The translations under genes and the position numbers were made by a program. From positions 124,001-188,000 of the forward strand of contig NZ_JAFBDR010000005.1 in assembly GCF_016908325.1 (NCBI RefSeq): DNA of 64,000 nucleotides. The letters are read 5' to 3'. Positions 8,640-16,671 of this stretch are shown here, in pieces. Numbering within the stretch: position 1 is the stretch's first letter; every line of letters starts with the position of its first letter. The notes under the pieces were generated by a model. It was given only the letters and a program-made list of their open reading frames with translations. It made no database searches and was not told where the DNA came from. Origin of the DNA: Aquibacillus albus. Lineage in GTDB: Bacteria; Bacillota; Bacilli; Bacillales; Amphibacillaceae.

Positions 8640-9878
8640 TCAAGAGGATTGTTGAGCTCGTTGTTTTTTAATGCTTCCTTTCATAAATAGAGATACAACC
8701 AGTGCTGTTGCGAGTAAAAATGCAAAGACATAAAAAGTAAAGTTATAGCTTTCCGTTGTCTCACGAATATAGGCAACAGCCATAGGTCCGAGAATACCTG
8801 CTGTAGACCATGCTGTTAATAAGTACCCGTGAATCGCTCCTAATTGCTTTGTTCCAAACAAATCCCCTATAAAGGCGGGCAAAGATGCAAATCCCCCACC
8901 ATAAATTGTTAAAATGATAAAAATAATAATTTGAAATAATAGGGCATTTGTTGTATAGGGAAGAATTAAAAAGAAAATAAGCTGAACAACAAAAAATATA
9001 ATATACACATTTGCTCGTCCAATATAATCCGAAATGGCTGCCCAGCCTACTCTTCCTCCACCGTTAAAGAGCCCCATTATACCAACCATCGTTGCAGCTG
9101 CAATCGCAGTCATACCAACCTTTTCTTGGGCCATAGGTGAAGCAACAGATATTAACATAATACCAGCAGAAATGTTAATAAGCATCATCCACCACAACAT
9201 CCAAAATCTTCCTGTTTTTATTGCTTCATTGGCAGTCATTTGCGAAAGATCCTGTTTAACTCTCGTTTCGCCTTCCTCTGTTTTCTCCTTCATTGATGCT
9301 GGTTTCCAATCTTCAGGAGGCTTTACAATATAACTTGCACCAAGAGCCATTAATATAAAGTAACCAATTCCTAAAGAGTAGAAGGTAAATGGTATTCCAA
9401 CTGTACTCATTAACCATTCAGCTAAAGGACCTGCGATTAAGGCACCAGCACCAAAACCAAATACAGCCATACCAGTCGCTAGCCCACGCCGATCTGGAAA
9501 CCATTTAACGAGAGTAGATACCGGTGAAATATAGCCAATACCAAGCCCAATTCCACCTATTGCTCCATATGTGAAATAAAAACCATATAATGACTCAATA
9601 CTTAAAAAGAATCCCGCTCCAATCATTCCCCCACTAAATAAAACGGCCGCAACAAATGCAGAGATACGCGGTCCGTATTTTTCAACAAACCTTCCAAAAA
9701 TGGCTGTTGAAAGTCCTAGAAAGAAAATGGCAATCGTAAAAGAAAATGAAACACCTGTTGCGTCCCATCCATATGCATCTGATAAAGGCTCTTTAAATAC
9801 ACTATAAGCATAAATTGAACCAATTGATAAATGAATCGCAATCGCACTCAGTGCAATAAGCCAACGATTTTTCTTCAC
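8640..9878 (-). CDS. OFA-family MFS transporter (oxalate/formate antiporter-like)
   Basis: This 412-residue protein has about 12 membrane segments and the N-terminal pattern of the oxalate/formate antiporter family (IHLSIGSIYAYSVF, then GRFVEKYGPR between segments 2 and 3). The family exchanges or imports small carboxylates; B. subtilis and E. coli members have varied or unknown substrates. It lies just upstream of the formate dehydrogenase operon on the same strand, which suggests a role in formate or related acid traffic. A terminator separates the two units. The start is GTG, with AAAGG about 11 bases upstream. Confidence 0.75.
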   Translation of the reverse strand: MKKNRWLIALSAIAIHLSIGSIYAYSVFKEPLSDAYGWDATGVSFSFTIAIFFLGLSTAIFGRFVEKYGPRISAFVAAVLFSGGMIGAGFFLSIESLYGFYFTYGAIGGIGLGIGYISPVSTLVKWFPDRRGLATGMAVFGFGAGALIAGPLAEWLMSTVGIPFTFYSLGIGYFILMALGASYIVKPPEDWKPASMKEKTEEGETRVKQDLSQMTANEAIKTGRFWMLWWMMLINISAGIMLISVASPMAQEKVGMTAIAAATMVGIMGLFNGGGRVGWAAISDYIGRANVYIIFFVVQLIFFLILPYTTNALLFQIIIFIILTIYGGGFASLPAFIGDLFGTKQLGAIHGYLLTAWSTAGILGPMAVAYIRETTESYNFTFYVFAFLLATALVVSLFMKGSIKKQRAQQSS

Positions 9879-10025
9879 AACAATTCACGCCTTTCTTTTT
9901 CGTTTCTGTTATTTTTCCTTAAGTGGATAGTTTTATACAGCAGAGCAGGAGGTGAAAACAATGCACAGTGGTTACCAATAGTTAGAAAAAATTAACATTC
10001 GTCTCGTCACGTATTTTTTAATCGC

Positions 10026-10063
10026 AAAAAAATCCCCCTGACGTCCACTTTTGACACTAGGGA
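10026..10063 (-). terminator. Terminator after MATE-like gene
   Basis: On the minus strand an imperfect stem, TCCCTAGTGTC against GACGTCAGGGGGA, is followed by seven T. It stands about 20 bases after the stop codon of the upstream membrane-protein gene. Confidence 0.6.
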
Positions 10064-10082
10064 GAAGTTTTGGTGTTATATC

Positions 10083-11402
10083 TTAACTACTAGCTACTGA
10101 TTTTTTCTTACTTTTATCTTTATTTCTTTTTCTTTGTAAAATAATAGAAACGGTTATTAACCCTGCACACTCTCCAAGTGAAACTGCTATTGCTCCATTA
10201 ACACCATTAAGAGAAGGGAAGTATTTGGTTAAGAAAAACAGACTAATGAACACAATTAAAAAGTTGTTTGCCTGTGATATGACCATTTTCTTCGTCTCTC
10301 TAGCAAGCATTAAGAAGCCATTTAAAAAGTCAACCCAAGGGAAAAGCATTGTTCGCAAAATAAAATATGCTAAAACAGTTAGCGTTGCCTGCGCCAATTC
10401 ATCATCAGCACCCATTACTACTTCCATAAACCAATTTCCTAACGGGGAAAAACATAGCACGGTTAGCATCAAAGTTGGAATTAAACTTAATAAAATCATA
10501 AAACGAACCAACTTTTGTCGGTGATCTTTATAAAACTGTACAACGAGTTGGTGTGTATACATAAAAAAGCTCTGCAATAGGTTAGCGACACTTAACGCTA
10601 ATGCAAAGGAGGCAATACTCATCTCCACTTCCTCTGTTTTAGCGATAAAGGCATAAACAACTGGAATCATAATCGTCTGAAAAACAAAGTAAAACACGAG
10701 CGGTATGTAGAAATGCAAAATTGTTTTATTAGATAGATACGGCTGCTTTTTTCCTTTGCTCTCTTTAAGTAATTGATGTCCCTTCCAAACACTAATCACA
10801 CACTCTATAAACATACCAATTAAAAATATTGCTGCTCCTGCCATGCTTGTTACTACATCAAAAAATACAAACAAATAGCTAACAAGGAACATAAATGACA
10901 GCCGAACGATAACACCAATTGTAAGCCATTTTGTCTCCAATCGGCTAATAATGACTCCTTGATATATCCCTCGAATTCCAGAAAAAATAAACACAAACAT
11001 AATAACATTAAAGGAATAAGAAATCGTTTTCACCATTGCTTCATTAGCATTAAAAAACCGGATAAATAGCCAGTCACCAATCGGAGTATAACCGATGACG
11101 ATACTAATCAGTAAAATAATTGAGATTACGTAAACAAAAATCCTGCTTACAGCTTTAAAGGTTCGGAGGTCTTTTACCAATACCGAACTCGTTTGCCTAA
11201 ATACAATAATTGGCCTTTCTAAAATCCCAAACAAGGCAAAAGCAACGGCATAACATGCAATGATGAAGGCTGCATTGTCTCCACGACTTAGTGTACTATT
11301 AATAATCACATGGGTAATCGACGTTAAACTCGCTGATACACCCAGTGGGATAAAGAAGGCAAATAACTGTTTATAGGACATATCACCATCTGAACTTTGC
11401 AA
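10083..11402 (-). CDS. MATE/MOP-like multispanning membrane protein
   Basis: The product has about 12 hydrophobic segments over 439 residues, arranged as two similar halves, and resembles multidrug/oligosaccharide/polysaccharide exporter superfamily proteins. The N-terminus, PLGVSASLTSITHVIINSTL, looks like the first MATE helix. It could export drugs or act as a lipid or saccharide flippase; the sequence does not decide. The start is TTG at 11402, seven bases after AAAGGGAG, which is better than the ATG 21 bases downstream. The last residues are a basic tail, RKRNKDKSKKK. Confidence 0.55.
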   Translation of the reverse strand: MQSSDGDMSYKQLFAFFIPLGVSASLTSITHVIINSTLSRGDNAAFIIACYAVAFALFGILERPIIVFRQTSSVLVKDLRTFKAVSRIFVYVISIILLISIVIGYTPIGDWLFIRFFNANEAMVKTISYSFNVIMFVFIFSGIRGIYQGVIISRLETKWLTIGVIVRLSFMFLVSYLFVFFDVVTSMAGAAIFLIGMFIECVISVWKGHQLLKESKGKKQPYLSNKTILHFYIPLVFYFVFQTIMIPVVYAFIAKTEEVEMSIASFALALSVANLLQSFFMYTHQLVVQFYKDHRQKLVRFMILLSLIPTLMLTVLCFSPLGNWFMEVVMGADDELAQATLTVLAYFILRTMLFPWVDFLNGFLMLARETKKMVISQANNFLIVFISLFFLTKYFPSLNGVNGAIAVSLGECAGLITVSIILQRKRNKDKSKKKSVASS

Positions 11403-11470
11403 CGAAAAACTCCCTTTCTATTACTCTTGATGACCTATACCTTGCAACCCCTTTCATTCTATCACAATGA

Positions 11471-11983
11471 CTAAAGAGAGTGTTGATTTGTACCTTTCAT
11501 CGATGGGTGGGTATTTTGAAGAAATCGGAAAAACAATAAAGTCAATGCAAGCATTACTAAGTAATAGCAGAAAGAATACGGCAATGCCCATCCTTTATAA
11601 TCAAAGACATGATAATGAACTGCGAGAAATTCGATGCATGATGAAACAACTGTTCCACCAATGACATATAATTGGATCATCATTCCTTTCAACTTCCACT
11701 TATCATAAAAATAAGCAAGGAAGTAACCAAAAGGACCATATAAGATATATACGAATACATCAAAAAGCTCGTACTTTCCAGAGTCCATTACATTATAAAA
11801 ATTAATATCTGATGTAGATAGTAAATGATCGCTAATTCTTGCAATCGTCAACGTAAACAGCATAACCAGAATGGAAATACTCAAAGGAAATCGCTTAGGT
11901 AAAACGAAAACTGCTGTATAGAAAATTACTAATCCTATGAGAACAAACCACTCATTTTTATCGAACTGGACAGGTAATATCAA
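11471..11983 (-). CDS. Small membrane protein, CBO0543-like, second of a coupled pair
   Basis: This 170-residue, multi-helix membrane protein carries the signature EFLAVHYHVFDYKGW, seen in related forms in three other proteins of the window. I recognise it as the poorly known CBO0543-like family, with no established function. The chosen start is TTG at 11983. It overlaps the stop codon of the upstream gene as TTGA and lies 10 bases after AGGAG. A longer reading to 12091 would run deep into the upstream gene and is unlikely. The pair is probably translated together. Confidence 0.6.
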   Translation of the reverse strand: MILPVQFDKNEWFVLIGLVIFYTAVFVLPKRFPLSISILVMLFTLTIARISDHLLSTSDINFYNVMDSGKYELFDVFVYILYGPFGYFLAYFYDKWKLKGMMIQLYVIGGTVVSSCIEFLAVHYHVFDYKGWALPYSFCYYLVMLALTLLFFRFLQNTHPSMKGTNQHSL

Positions 11984-12456
11984 GAATGAACGACTCCTTC
12001 TTTTTTCATTATCGACCGAAAACAAAGTCGTAACACAAAGACTAATCCTAGCAATATTGCTTGTCCTAGTATAGACATCCAATAGTTCCAATCTTTATAA
12101 ATGATGACATCCCATTCAACCAATAAATATTCCGTACTAAGAAAAGCTAAAATCGCAATTAGTGTTAAAAGTAGCTTTTTTAGCCTAGTCGTCATGAGTG
12201 AATAAAAATGAAAATAATAAAGATAGAGTAATGGCAAAATAATTACTTTATAAAGATGAAAAAAAATAAACAAGTTCTTTTTCTGTTCAACCGACCATAC
12301 TTCATAGTTAATTGTTAAAAATGCAAAATAACTGGTAGACAAAAATTCTAACAGTAAAAACAAGAAGATAATTTCCAGCGTGTGAAGACTTTTCTTTAGT
12401 AACAAAAATGTTGTAATAAGTAGGATGGCAAGAATGACGATTAATGTAAACTTCAT
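11980..12456 (-). CDS. Small membrane protein, CBO0543-like, first of a coupled pair
   Basis: The product has 158 residues and about five hydrophobic segments. It contains STEYLLVEWDVIIYKDW, which matches the E-x(n)-I-x-Y-K-x-W pattern of its neighbour and of the proteins at 44.9 and 47.4 kb. The C-terminus is basic and ends KKEGVVHS, and its stop codon overlaps the TTG start of the next gene. Function is unknown. The 262 bases upstream, toward the hydroxyacid dehydrogenase gene, must hold the divergent promoters, but no clear -35/-10 pair is assigned. Confidence 0.6.
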   Translation of the reverse strand: MKFTLIVILAILLITTFLLLKKSLHTLEIIFLFLLLEFLSTSYFAFLTINYEVWSVEQKKNLFIFFHLYKVIILPLLYLYYFHFYSLMTTRLKKLLLTLIAILAFLSTEYLLVEWDVIIYKDWNYWMSILGQAILLGLVFVLRLCFRSIMKKEGVVHS

Positions 12457-12718
12457 ATGCGTTCAACTCACATCCTTCGTTTTTTTATGTTCGCCTTTTA
12501 GTATGGATAATTTTCACGTTTATATAAGTAATGTTAAATAAGGTAAGACGGTCAGATACTACATGCATATAACCAAAACAATGAACAAAGCCAACTACTT
12601 TAGTGCTTAATATCAAAAAATTCAGGCAATTTATGATAAAATAAAGTAAAACAATCGGTGTGTTAGCTTACAGTATCTGACAGACATTGCACCGAATAGG
12701 ACAAAGGAGCGGATGTAT

Positions 12719-13681
12719 ATGGGAAAAAGAAAAATGGTTGTTGCAAAAAACCTTCAGCAGGAGCTTGCTAGAAAGCTGCAATCTTCTTTATCGGATTGGG
12801 AAATTATTATTGGAAAGGATAAAGATATTTGGCAAGACCATGTACAACAGGCAGAAGTGATTGCCGGGTGGAACAATGAAGTAGAACGATTGTGTTTAGA
12901 ACACGATTCAAAACTTCGTTGGGTTCAAAGCTGGAGTGCTGGTGTCGACAGTTATCCGTTAGATAAACTTGCTAAAAAAAACATTCATTTAACTAGTGCT
13001 AATGGTGTTCATGGCTATCCAATATCGGAAACAATTTTTGCACTAATGCTCAGTTTAACACGTAACATCCATTCCTATGTTCGGAATCAGGTCGAAAAAA
13101 AGTGGCATCATGCTAACTTACGTTTGGAAGTACATAAAAAAACAATTGGTATTATTGGAATTGGTGCAATAGGAAAAGAAACAGCGAAAATTGCCAAGGC
13201 TTTTGATATGGATGTGATTGGTGTTAGAAATACACAAAAAGATGAAGCTTATGTAGATAAAATGGTAACGACTGATCGATTGGATGAAATACTTCCAAGC
13301 TGTGACTATGTTGTCTTGACTGTCCCATTGACTAAAAATACGTATCATCTATTTGGCGAGAAGCAGTTTAATCTGATGAAATCTTCCAGCTTCTTTATTA
13401 ATATCGGACGTGGGGAAGTAGTAGACGAAGCTGCAATGATTCAAGCATTACAGGAGGAAAAAATTGCTGGAGCCGGATTAGATGTTTTTGAAACAGAACC
13501 ACTGGAGAAAGAAAGCCCGCTATGGGACATGGAAAATGTGATTATCACTCCGCATACCGCAGGAGCTACGGAAGAATATGACCAGCGTGTAGTTGAAGAT
13601 ATTCTGATACCTAATTTACGTAATTATATCAATGAACAAATACCCTCTATTAATCTTGTAGACTATACAAAAGGATATTAA
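12719..13681 (+). CDS. D-2-hydroxyacid dehydrogenase, NAD-dependent
   Basis: This belongs to the D-isomer-specific 2-hydroxyacid dehydrogenases, which interconvert 2-keto acids and D-2-hydroxy acids. The Rossmann motif GIGAIGKETA is near residue 143, the catalytic Arg is in NIGRGEVVDE, the Glu is in DVFETEPL and the His is in TPHTAGATEEY. Length is 320 residues. The ATG at 12719 lies 9 bases after AAAGGAG; an ATG six bases earlier is too close. It may be a glyoxylate, hydroxypyruvate or branched-chain keto acid reductase; specificity is not evident. Confidence 0.85.
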   Translation: MGKRKMVVAKNLQQELARKLQSSLSDWEIIIGKDKDIWQDHVQQAEVIAGWNNEVERLCLEHDSKLRWVQSWSAGVDSYPLDKLAKKNIHLTSANGVHGYPISETIFALMLSLTRNIHSYVRNQVEKKWHHANLRLEVHKKTIGIIGIGAIGKETAKIAKAFDMDVIGVRNTQKDEAYVDKMVTTDRLDEILPSCDYVVLTVPLTKNTYHLFGEKQFNLMKSSSFFINIGRGEVVDEAAMIQALQEEKIAGAGLDVFETEPLEKESPLWDMENVIITPHTAGATEEYDQRVVEDILIPNLRNYINEQIPSINLVDYTKGY

Positions 13682-13751
13682 TTTATTCAATTTTTACTAC
13701 GTCGATTAACTTCAGCGCTATAATTTTATACTTTCCAACGTAAAATAAATA

Positions 13752-13784
13752 GCTTCTACTTATTTTTTTGAAATAAGTAGAAGC
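13752..13784. terminator. Bidirectional terminator
   Basis: A perfect 14-bp stem, GCTTCTACTTATTT and its complement, has a 5-base loop. It lies between the convergent hydroxyacid dehydrogenase and zinc-finger genes. Confidence 0.75.
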
Positions 13785-13833
13785 CTTGCATTGTTGATTG
13801 TGTATCATAATTGCAGTAGACCAAAATCATTTT

Positions 13834-14010
13834 TTATTTTGCCTTCAACCATGAAACGAAGCCAATTTTCCCTTTTCCATCACAGTCTCTACATCCAAGT
13901 AAACCTTCTCCATTGCAAGTTTTACATTGGTGTATACCGAAATCAATCCCTTCTCCCGAACATTTTCGACACTTGATTAATCCATCGCCATCACAACTCT
14001 TACACTTCAT
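13834..14010 (-). CDS. Free-standing DnaJ-type cysteine-rich protein
   Basis: The product is about 58 residues and contains four CxxCxGxG motifs in order: CKSCDGDG, CRKCSGEG, CKTCNGEG and CRDCDGKG. This is the complete cysteine-rich zinc domain of DnaJ (Hsp40) without the J domain or the substrate-binding C-terminus. It should bind two zinc ions. The ATG at 14010 has GGAGG 7 bases upstream, so the start is firm. The last ten residues, GFVSWLKAK, are not zinc-finger sequence. Standalone proteins of this kind occur in Bacillaceae; their role is unknown, with chaperone-like or redox functions as guesses. Confidence 0.75.
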   Translation of the reverse strand: MKCKSCDGDGLIKCRKCSGEGIDFGIHQCKTCNGEGLLGCRDCDGKGKIGFVSWLKAK

Positions 14011-14191
14011 AACAGTACCTCCCATTTTCTTTTAGGAGCCAAAAGTGTAGTTGAATGTCTGAATAAGGAATTTATTTTTTTAAAATCTTGTAGCTCCTTT
14101 TCACTATATATATTAACAGATTATGCACGAATATGTGTAAGAATATATTACAAATAAATTAAATATTTATTTCAAGTTTTTAACTACCGGT

Positions 14192-14201
14192 GGGGGGGGG
14201 G
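14192..14201. repeat. Homopolymer run of ten G
   Basis: A run of ten G sits 11 bases beyond the stop codon of the Ntn-hydrolase-like gene. It is exceptional in this AT-rich region, and its exact length may be unstable or a sequencing uncertainty. Confidence 0.9.
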
Positions 14202-14212
14202 TGTTCCAGAAC

Positions 14213-15280
14213 TTAATTGTTTCTATACCAGGTTACATTTTCATTCATATGTACAAACGGTAAGTCGGTATCTACCTGCCCATTTATGTTTGTTATCTCT
14301 ACCTGTTTCCCTTTCAACCATTGTCCAAAGTCAAAAACAGTTGGTTGTTGATTACCACCTAACGTAATCCAGACATTCATATCATTGGGAAAATAGGCTG
14401 TTGTATGGATGGTACCTGCCCAACTTTTGTATTGCGTGGAAAAAACGCCTTTATCCATATCATTAAGCAACTGATAGGTAGCATAGGCATCTGATTTGTT
14501 TGCATACTGATCGATTATTTCCTTTCGGCGATAAGAGTCCACCAAATAGTTTCGGTTTTCCTGCTTCATTATATCAAAATGGTTCGTACAAGCATTAGAT
14601 TGTCGTACTTCAATCCCCCTTGGACTAGCTTCTACAATAAACGTTTCTCCACTACCGTCATAAACGATATAGCTAAACGAGTGACGATGAGGAATATCAT
14701 TTAACATTTTTACCGCTTCCTTTACATTTGCACAACCTTCTAAAACTAATCTTGCTATCATTGCACAAATAAAACCATCACCTGGCTTTTTCCGATGCAT
14801 AAAATTATATCCGACAACTAAACCATGTTCATTGATTCCATCCGTTCTCCCGACTACTCGTTGACTCGGACCAACAAATGCATATCCGCCATCTGTCGGT
14901 TGAAAAAATACGAAACGACCTTCATAAGTTTTCGGATGATAATCGTAATTCCGAATAAAGAAATCATCGCCCGTTACAATCGAGCAACCTGAACGCACAT
15001 AATCCAAGCGATACCCGCCAAATTCCTTGAGAACACGCTCCATCGACCATTCCAGTGCATCTCCTAATCCTATCAACTCCTCCCAAATTGCCGGTGAGAA
15101 CCTTGTGATAGCATCCTTTGCCTCTTTTTCATCAATGATAAAACGAGGCTTTCTTACCCTCCACTGCTTTTCCCGATTTTTTATCAAATAGGAATTCTTT
15201 AGGTTTTTCCCTTGCATCAAACCAAAATCGTAATGTGTTCCACGGAATTGAATAATATTACTATATATCTGCTTCATCAT
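14213..15280 (-). CDS. C45/Ntn-hydrolase-like acyltransferase or amidase
   Basis: The protein resembles the acyl-CoA:6-aminopenicillanate acyltransferase and choloylglycine hydrolase group of N-terminal nucleophile hydrolases. These self-cleave to expose an N-terminal Cys and act on linear amide bonds. The likely nucleophile is Cys99 in SGCSIVTGD, followed by RNYDYHP near 110-117 and GRTDGINEHGLVVGYNF near 145-161. Length is 355 residues. The ATG at 15280 has AGGAG 5 bases upstream; a second ATG follows at once. There is no signal peptide, so it is cytosolic. The substrate is unknown. It is a single gene. Confidence 0.7.
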   Translation of the reverse strand: MMKQIYSNIIQFRGTHYDFGLMQGKNLKNSYLIKNREKQWRVRKPRFIIDEKEAKDAITRFSPAIWEELIGLGDALEWSMERVLKEFGGYRLDYVRSGCSIVTGDDFFIRNYDYHPKTYEGRFVFFQPTDGGYAFVGPSQRVVGRTDGINEHGLVVGYNFMHRKKPGDGFICAMIARLVLEGCANVKEAVKMLNDIPHRHSFSYIVYDGSGETFIVEASPRGIEVRQSNACTNHFDIMKQENRNYLVDSYRRKEIIDQYANKSDAYATYQLLNDMDKGVFSTQYKSWAGTIHTTAYFPNDMNVWITLGGNQQPTVFDFGQWLKGKQVEITNINGQVDTDLPFVHMNENVTWYRNN

Positions 15281-15455
15281 ATACACTCCTGTCATAAAAA
15301 ATACGCCGCCTCGACCTTCTCATCAACTTTTTGAACACGCACTTAAAAGGGTACATTAATTTTAAGAAAAAAGAAAAGAATGATTTAAAAGCATTACACT
15401 TACCTTGTTATCTCCCATCTTTTTAAAAACGCTTTCATTATTTTTTGTTTTAAGG

Positions 15456-15609
15456 TTGACAATTAAAATTCTTTTGTTATAATAAGAATTAGCTATTTTG
15501 TTCGTGCAAACCTTCAAGTAATACGTAACGTAAAGTTTTCGTTTTTGAGGCAAGAGCAAGAATAGTAATACATTTGTGTGGAAGATCCACACTAGGAGGA
15601 AAAAGTTAC
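15456..15609 (+). promoter_or_regulatory. Promoter and long leader of cold-shock gene
   Basis: A near-ideal sigma-A promoter, TTGACA at 15456-15461 and TATAAT at 15478-15483 with a 16-base spacer, precedes the first csp gene. The implied untranslated leader is about 120 bases, typical of cold-shock genes whose mRNA folding controls translation. An AGGAGGA site lies at 15595-15601. The remainder of the gene-free stretch, 15281-15455, shows nothing further that I can name. Confidence 0.8.
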
Positions 15610-15810
15610 ATGGTACAAGGTACAGTAAAATGGTTTAACGCAGACAAAGGTTTTGGATTTATTGAAGTAGAAGGACAAGACGATGTATTCGTTCATTTCT
15701 CTGCTATCCAAGGCGAAGGCTTTAAAACACTTGAAGAAGGTCAAAGCGTTTCTTTCGATATCGAAGAAGGCAACCGTGGACCACAAGCTGCTAACGTAGT
15801 AAAAGGCTAA
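15610..15810 (+). CDS. csp: Cold-shock protein, CspA/CspB family
   Basis: This 66-residue single-stranded nucleic acid-binding beta barrel acts as an RNA chaperone and antiterminator at low temperature. RNP1 (KGFGFIEV, residues 16-23) and RNP2 (VFVHF, residues 28-32) are intact. The start ATG follows AGGAGGA. It differs from the copy at 63300 mainly at its N-terminal residues and near the C-terminus. The long leader and strong terminator fit autonomous, highly expressed transcription. Confidence 0.95.
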   Translation: MVQGTVKWFNADKGFGFIEVEGQDDVFVHFSAIQGEGFKTLEEGQSVSFDIEEGNRGPQAANVVKG

Positions 15811-15823
15811 TTTAGCTAGCAAT

Positions 15824-15861
15824 AAAAAAGGCAAACCCAATATTGGGGTTTGCCTTTTTTT
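15824..15861 (+). terminator. Terminator of csp gene
   Basis: A 15-bp stem, AAAAAAGGCAAACCC and its complement, with a 7-base loop and a T run. Confidence 0.9.
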
Positions 15862-15904
15862 ATTTTTTGATTATGTTAAAGTTTAGTTAGACCCCTATCA
15901 AAAA

Positions 15905-15932
15905 ACAAACGCTCGAATCTGAGCGTTTGTTC
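15905..15932 (-). terminator. Terminator of trehalose operon
   Basis: The 11-bp stem AACAAACGCTC with its complement and a 6-base loop lies just after treR. On the minus strand it is followed by a T run. Confidence 0.85.
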
Positions 15933-15944
15933 AACAATTATTCT

Positions 15945-16658
15945 TTAATGATTTCTTCTAGCAAAATCGACAAAACGGAATCGATCGGGTCTATGCCTCG
16001 ATTCTGTATATTGAAAAAGGCTAGCATCATCTAAATATACATAATTTTTAATTACTACAACATTATGGAATCCTTCCAAATCCAACAATTCTTGGTCTTC
16101 ATCTGTTGGTTCCACTACAATAATCTCTTTCTTCGCAAAGCTTATTGTTAAATTGAGTTCATTTTCCAAATAACTATAAATGGAATCGGCACATATGTCT
16201 TCTGTTAGTAAAGGAACATATTTTTTTACAAGAAAATCTTTATCAAGAATGATTTTCTGACCCGCTATTTCTCTTGTTCGAATCACTTGCCAAATCGATT
16301 CATTGCTTGTCACACTCAGTTGTTGTTGCAGATATTGACTAGGCTTGATTAATGTTAGGTCATTAACCAACGTTCTTGGTGGAGGGTCCATTTTTTGTGC
16401 AAGCTCTTTAAAGCTCACTAAGCCAGAAACAGGAAAATCAAACTTATTAAAATCGATAACAACAGAGCCTTTTCCCCTTACTTTTTGAATAAAACCATTT
16501 TGAGAAAGTAAATTTAATGCTTTACGAATCGTTTCTCTAGATGTTTCGTACATTTCTGCTAACTCATTTTCTGATGGCAGAAGAGATTCTGGTGCAAGTT
16601 CACCTGTCTTTATTTTTTCTTCAATTTTTTTGTAAATCGATAAATACTTATTTTCCAT
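15945..16658 (-). CDS. treR: Trehalose operon repressor TreR, GntR family
   Basis: TreR represses the trehalose operon and is released by trehalose 6-phosphate. The N-terminal winged helix (residues 1-70) contains LPSENELAEMYETSRETIRKA, split here as LPSENELAEMYETSRE and TIRKAL. The rest is a UTRA effector domain. Length is 238 residues, as in B. subtilis TreR. The ATG at 16658 is chosen because it gives the standard N-terminus (MENKYLSIYKKIE) and lies 13 bases after treA; a longer frame would overlap treA. The ribosome site GGGG is weak. Its operators are at 19959-19970 and 19996-20007. Confidence 0.9.
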   Translation of the reverse strand: MENKYLSIYKKIEEKIKTGELAPESLLPSENELAEMYETSRETIRKALNLLSQNGFIQKVRGKGSVVIDFNKFDFPVSGLVSFKELAQKMDPPPRTLVNDLTLIKPSQYLQQQLSVTSNESIWQVIRTREIAGQKIILDKDFLVKKYVPLLTEDICADSIYSYLENELNLTISFAKKEIIVVEPTDEDQELLDLEGFHNVVVIKNYVYLDDASLFQYTESRHRPDRFRFVDFARRNH

Positions 16659-16671
16659 CGTAATACCCCAA

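Noticed and set aside
11984-12091. N-terminal extension of the second small membrane protein
   Set aside because: It would run 108 bases into the upstream gene and lacks a ribosome site; the TTG at 11983 has AGGAG and a stop-start overlap.
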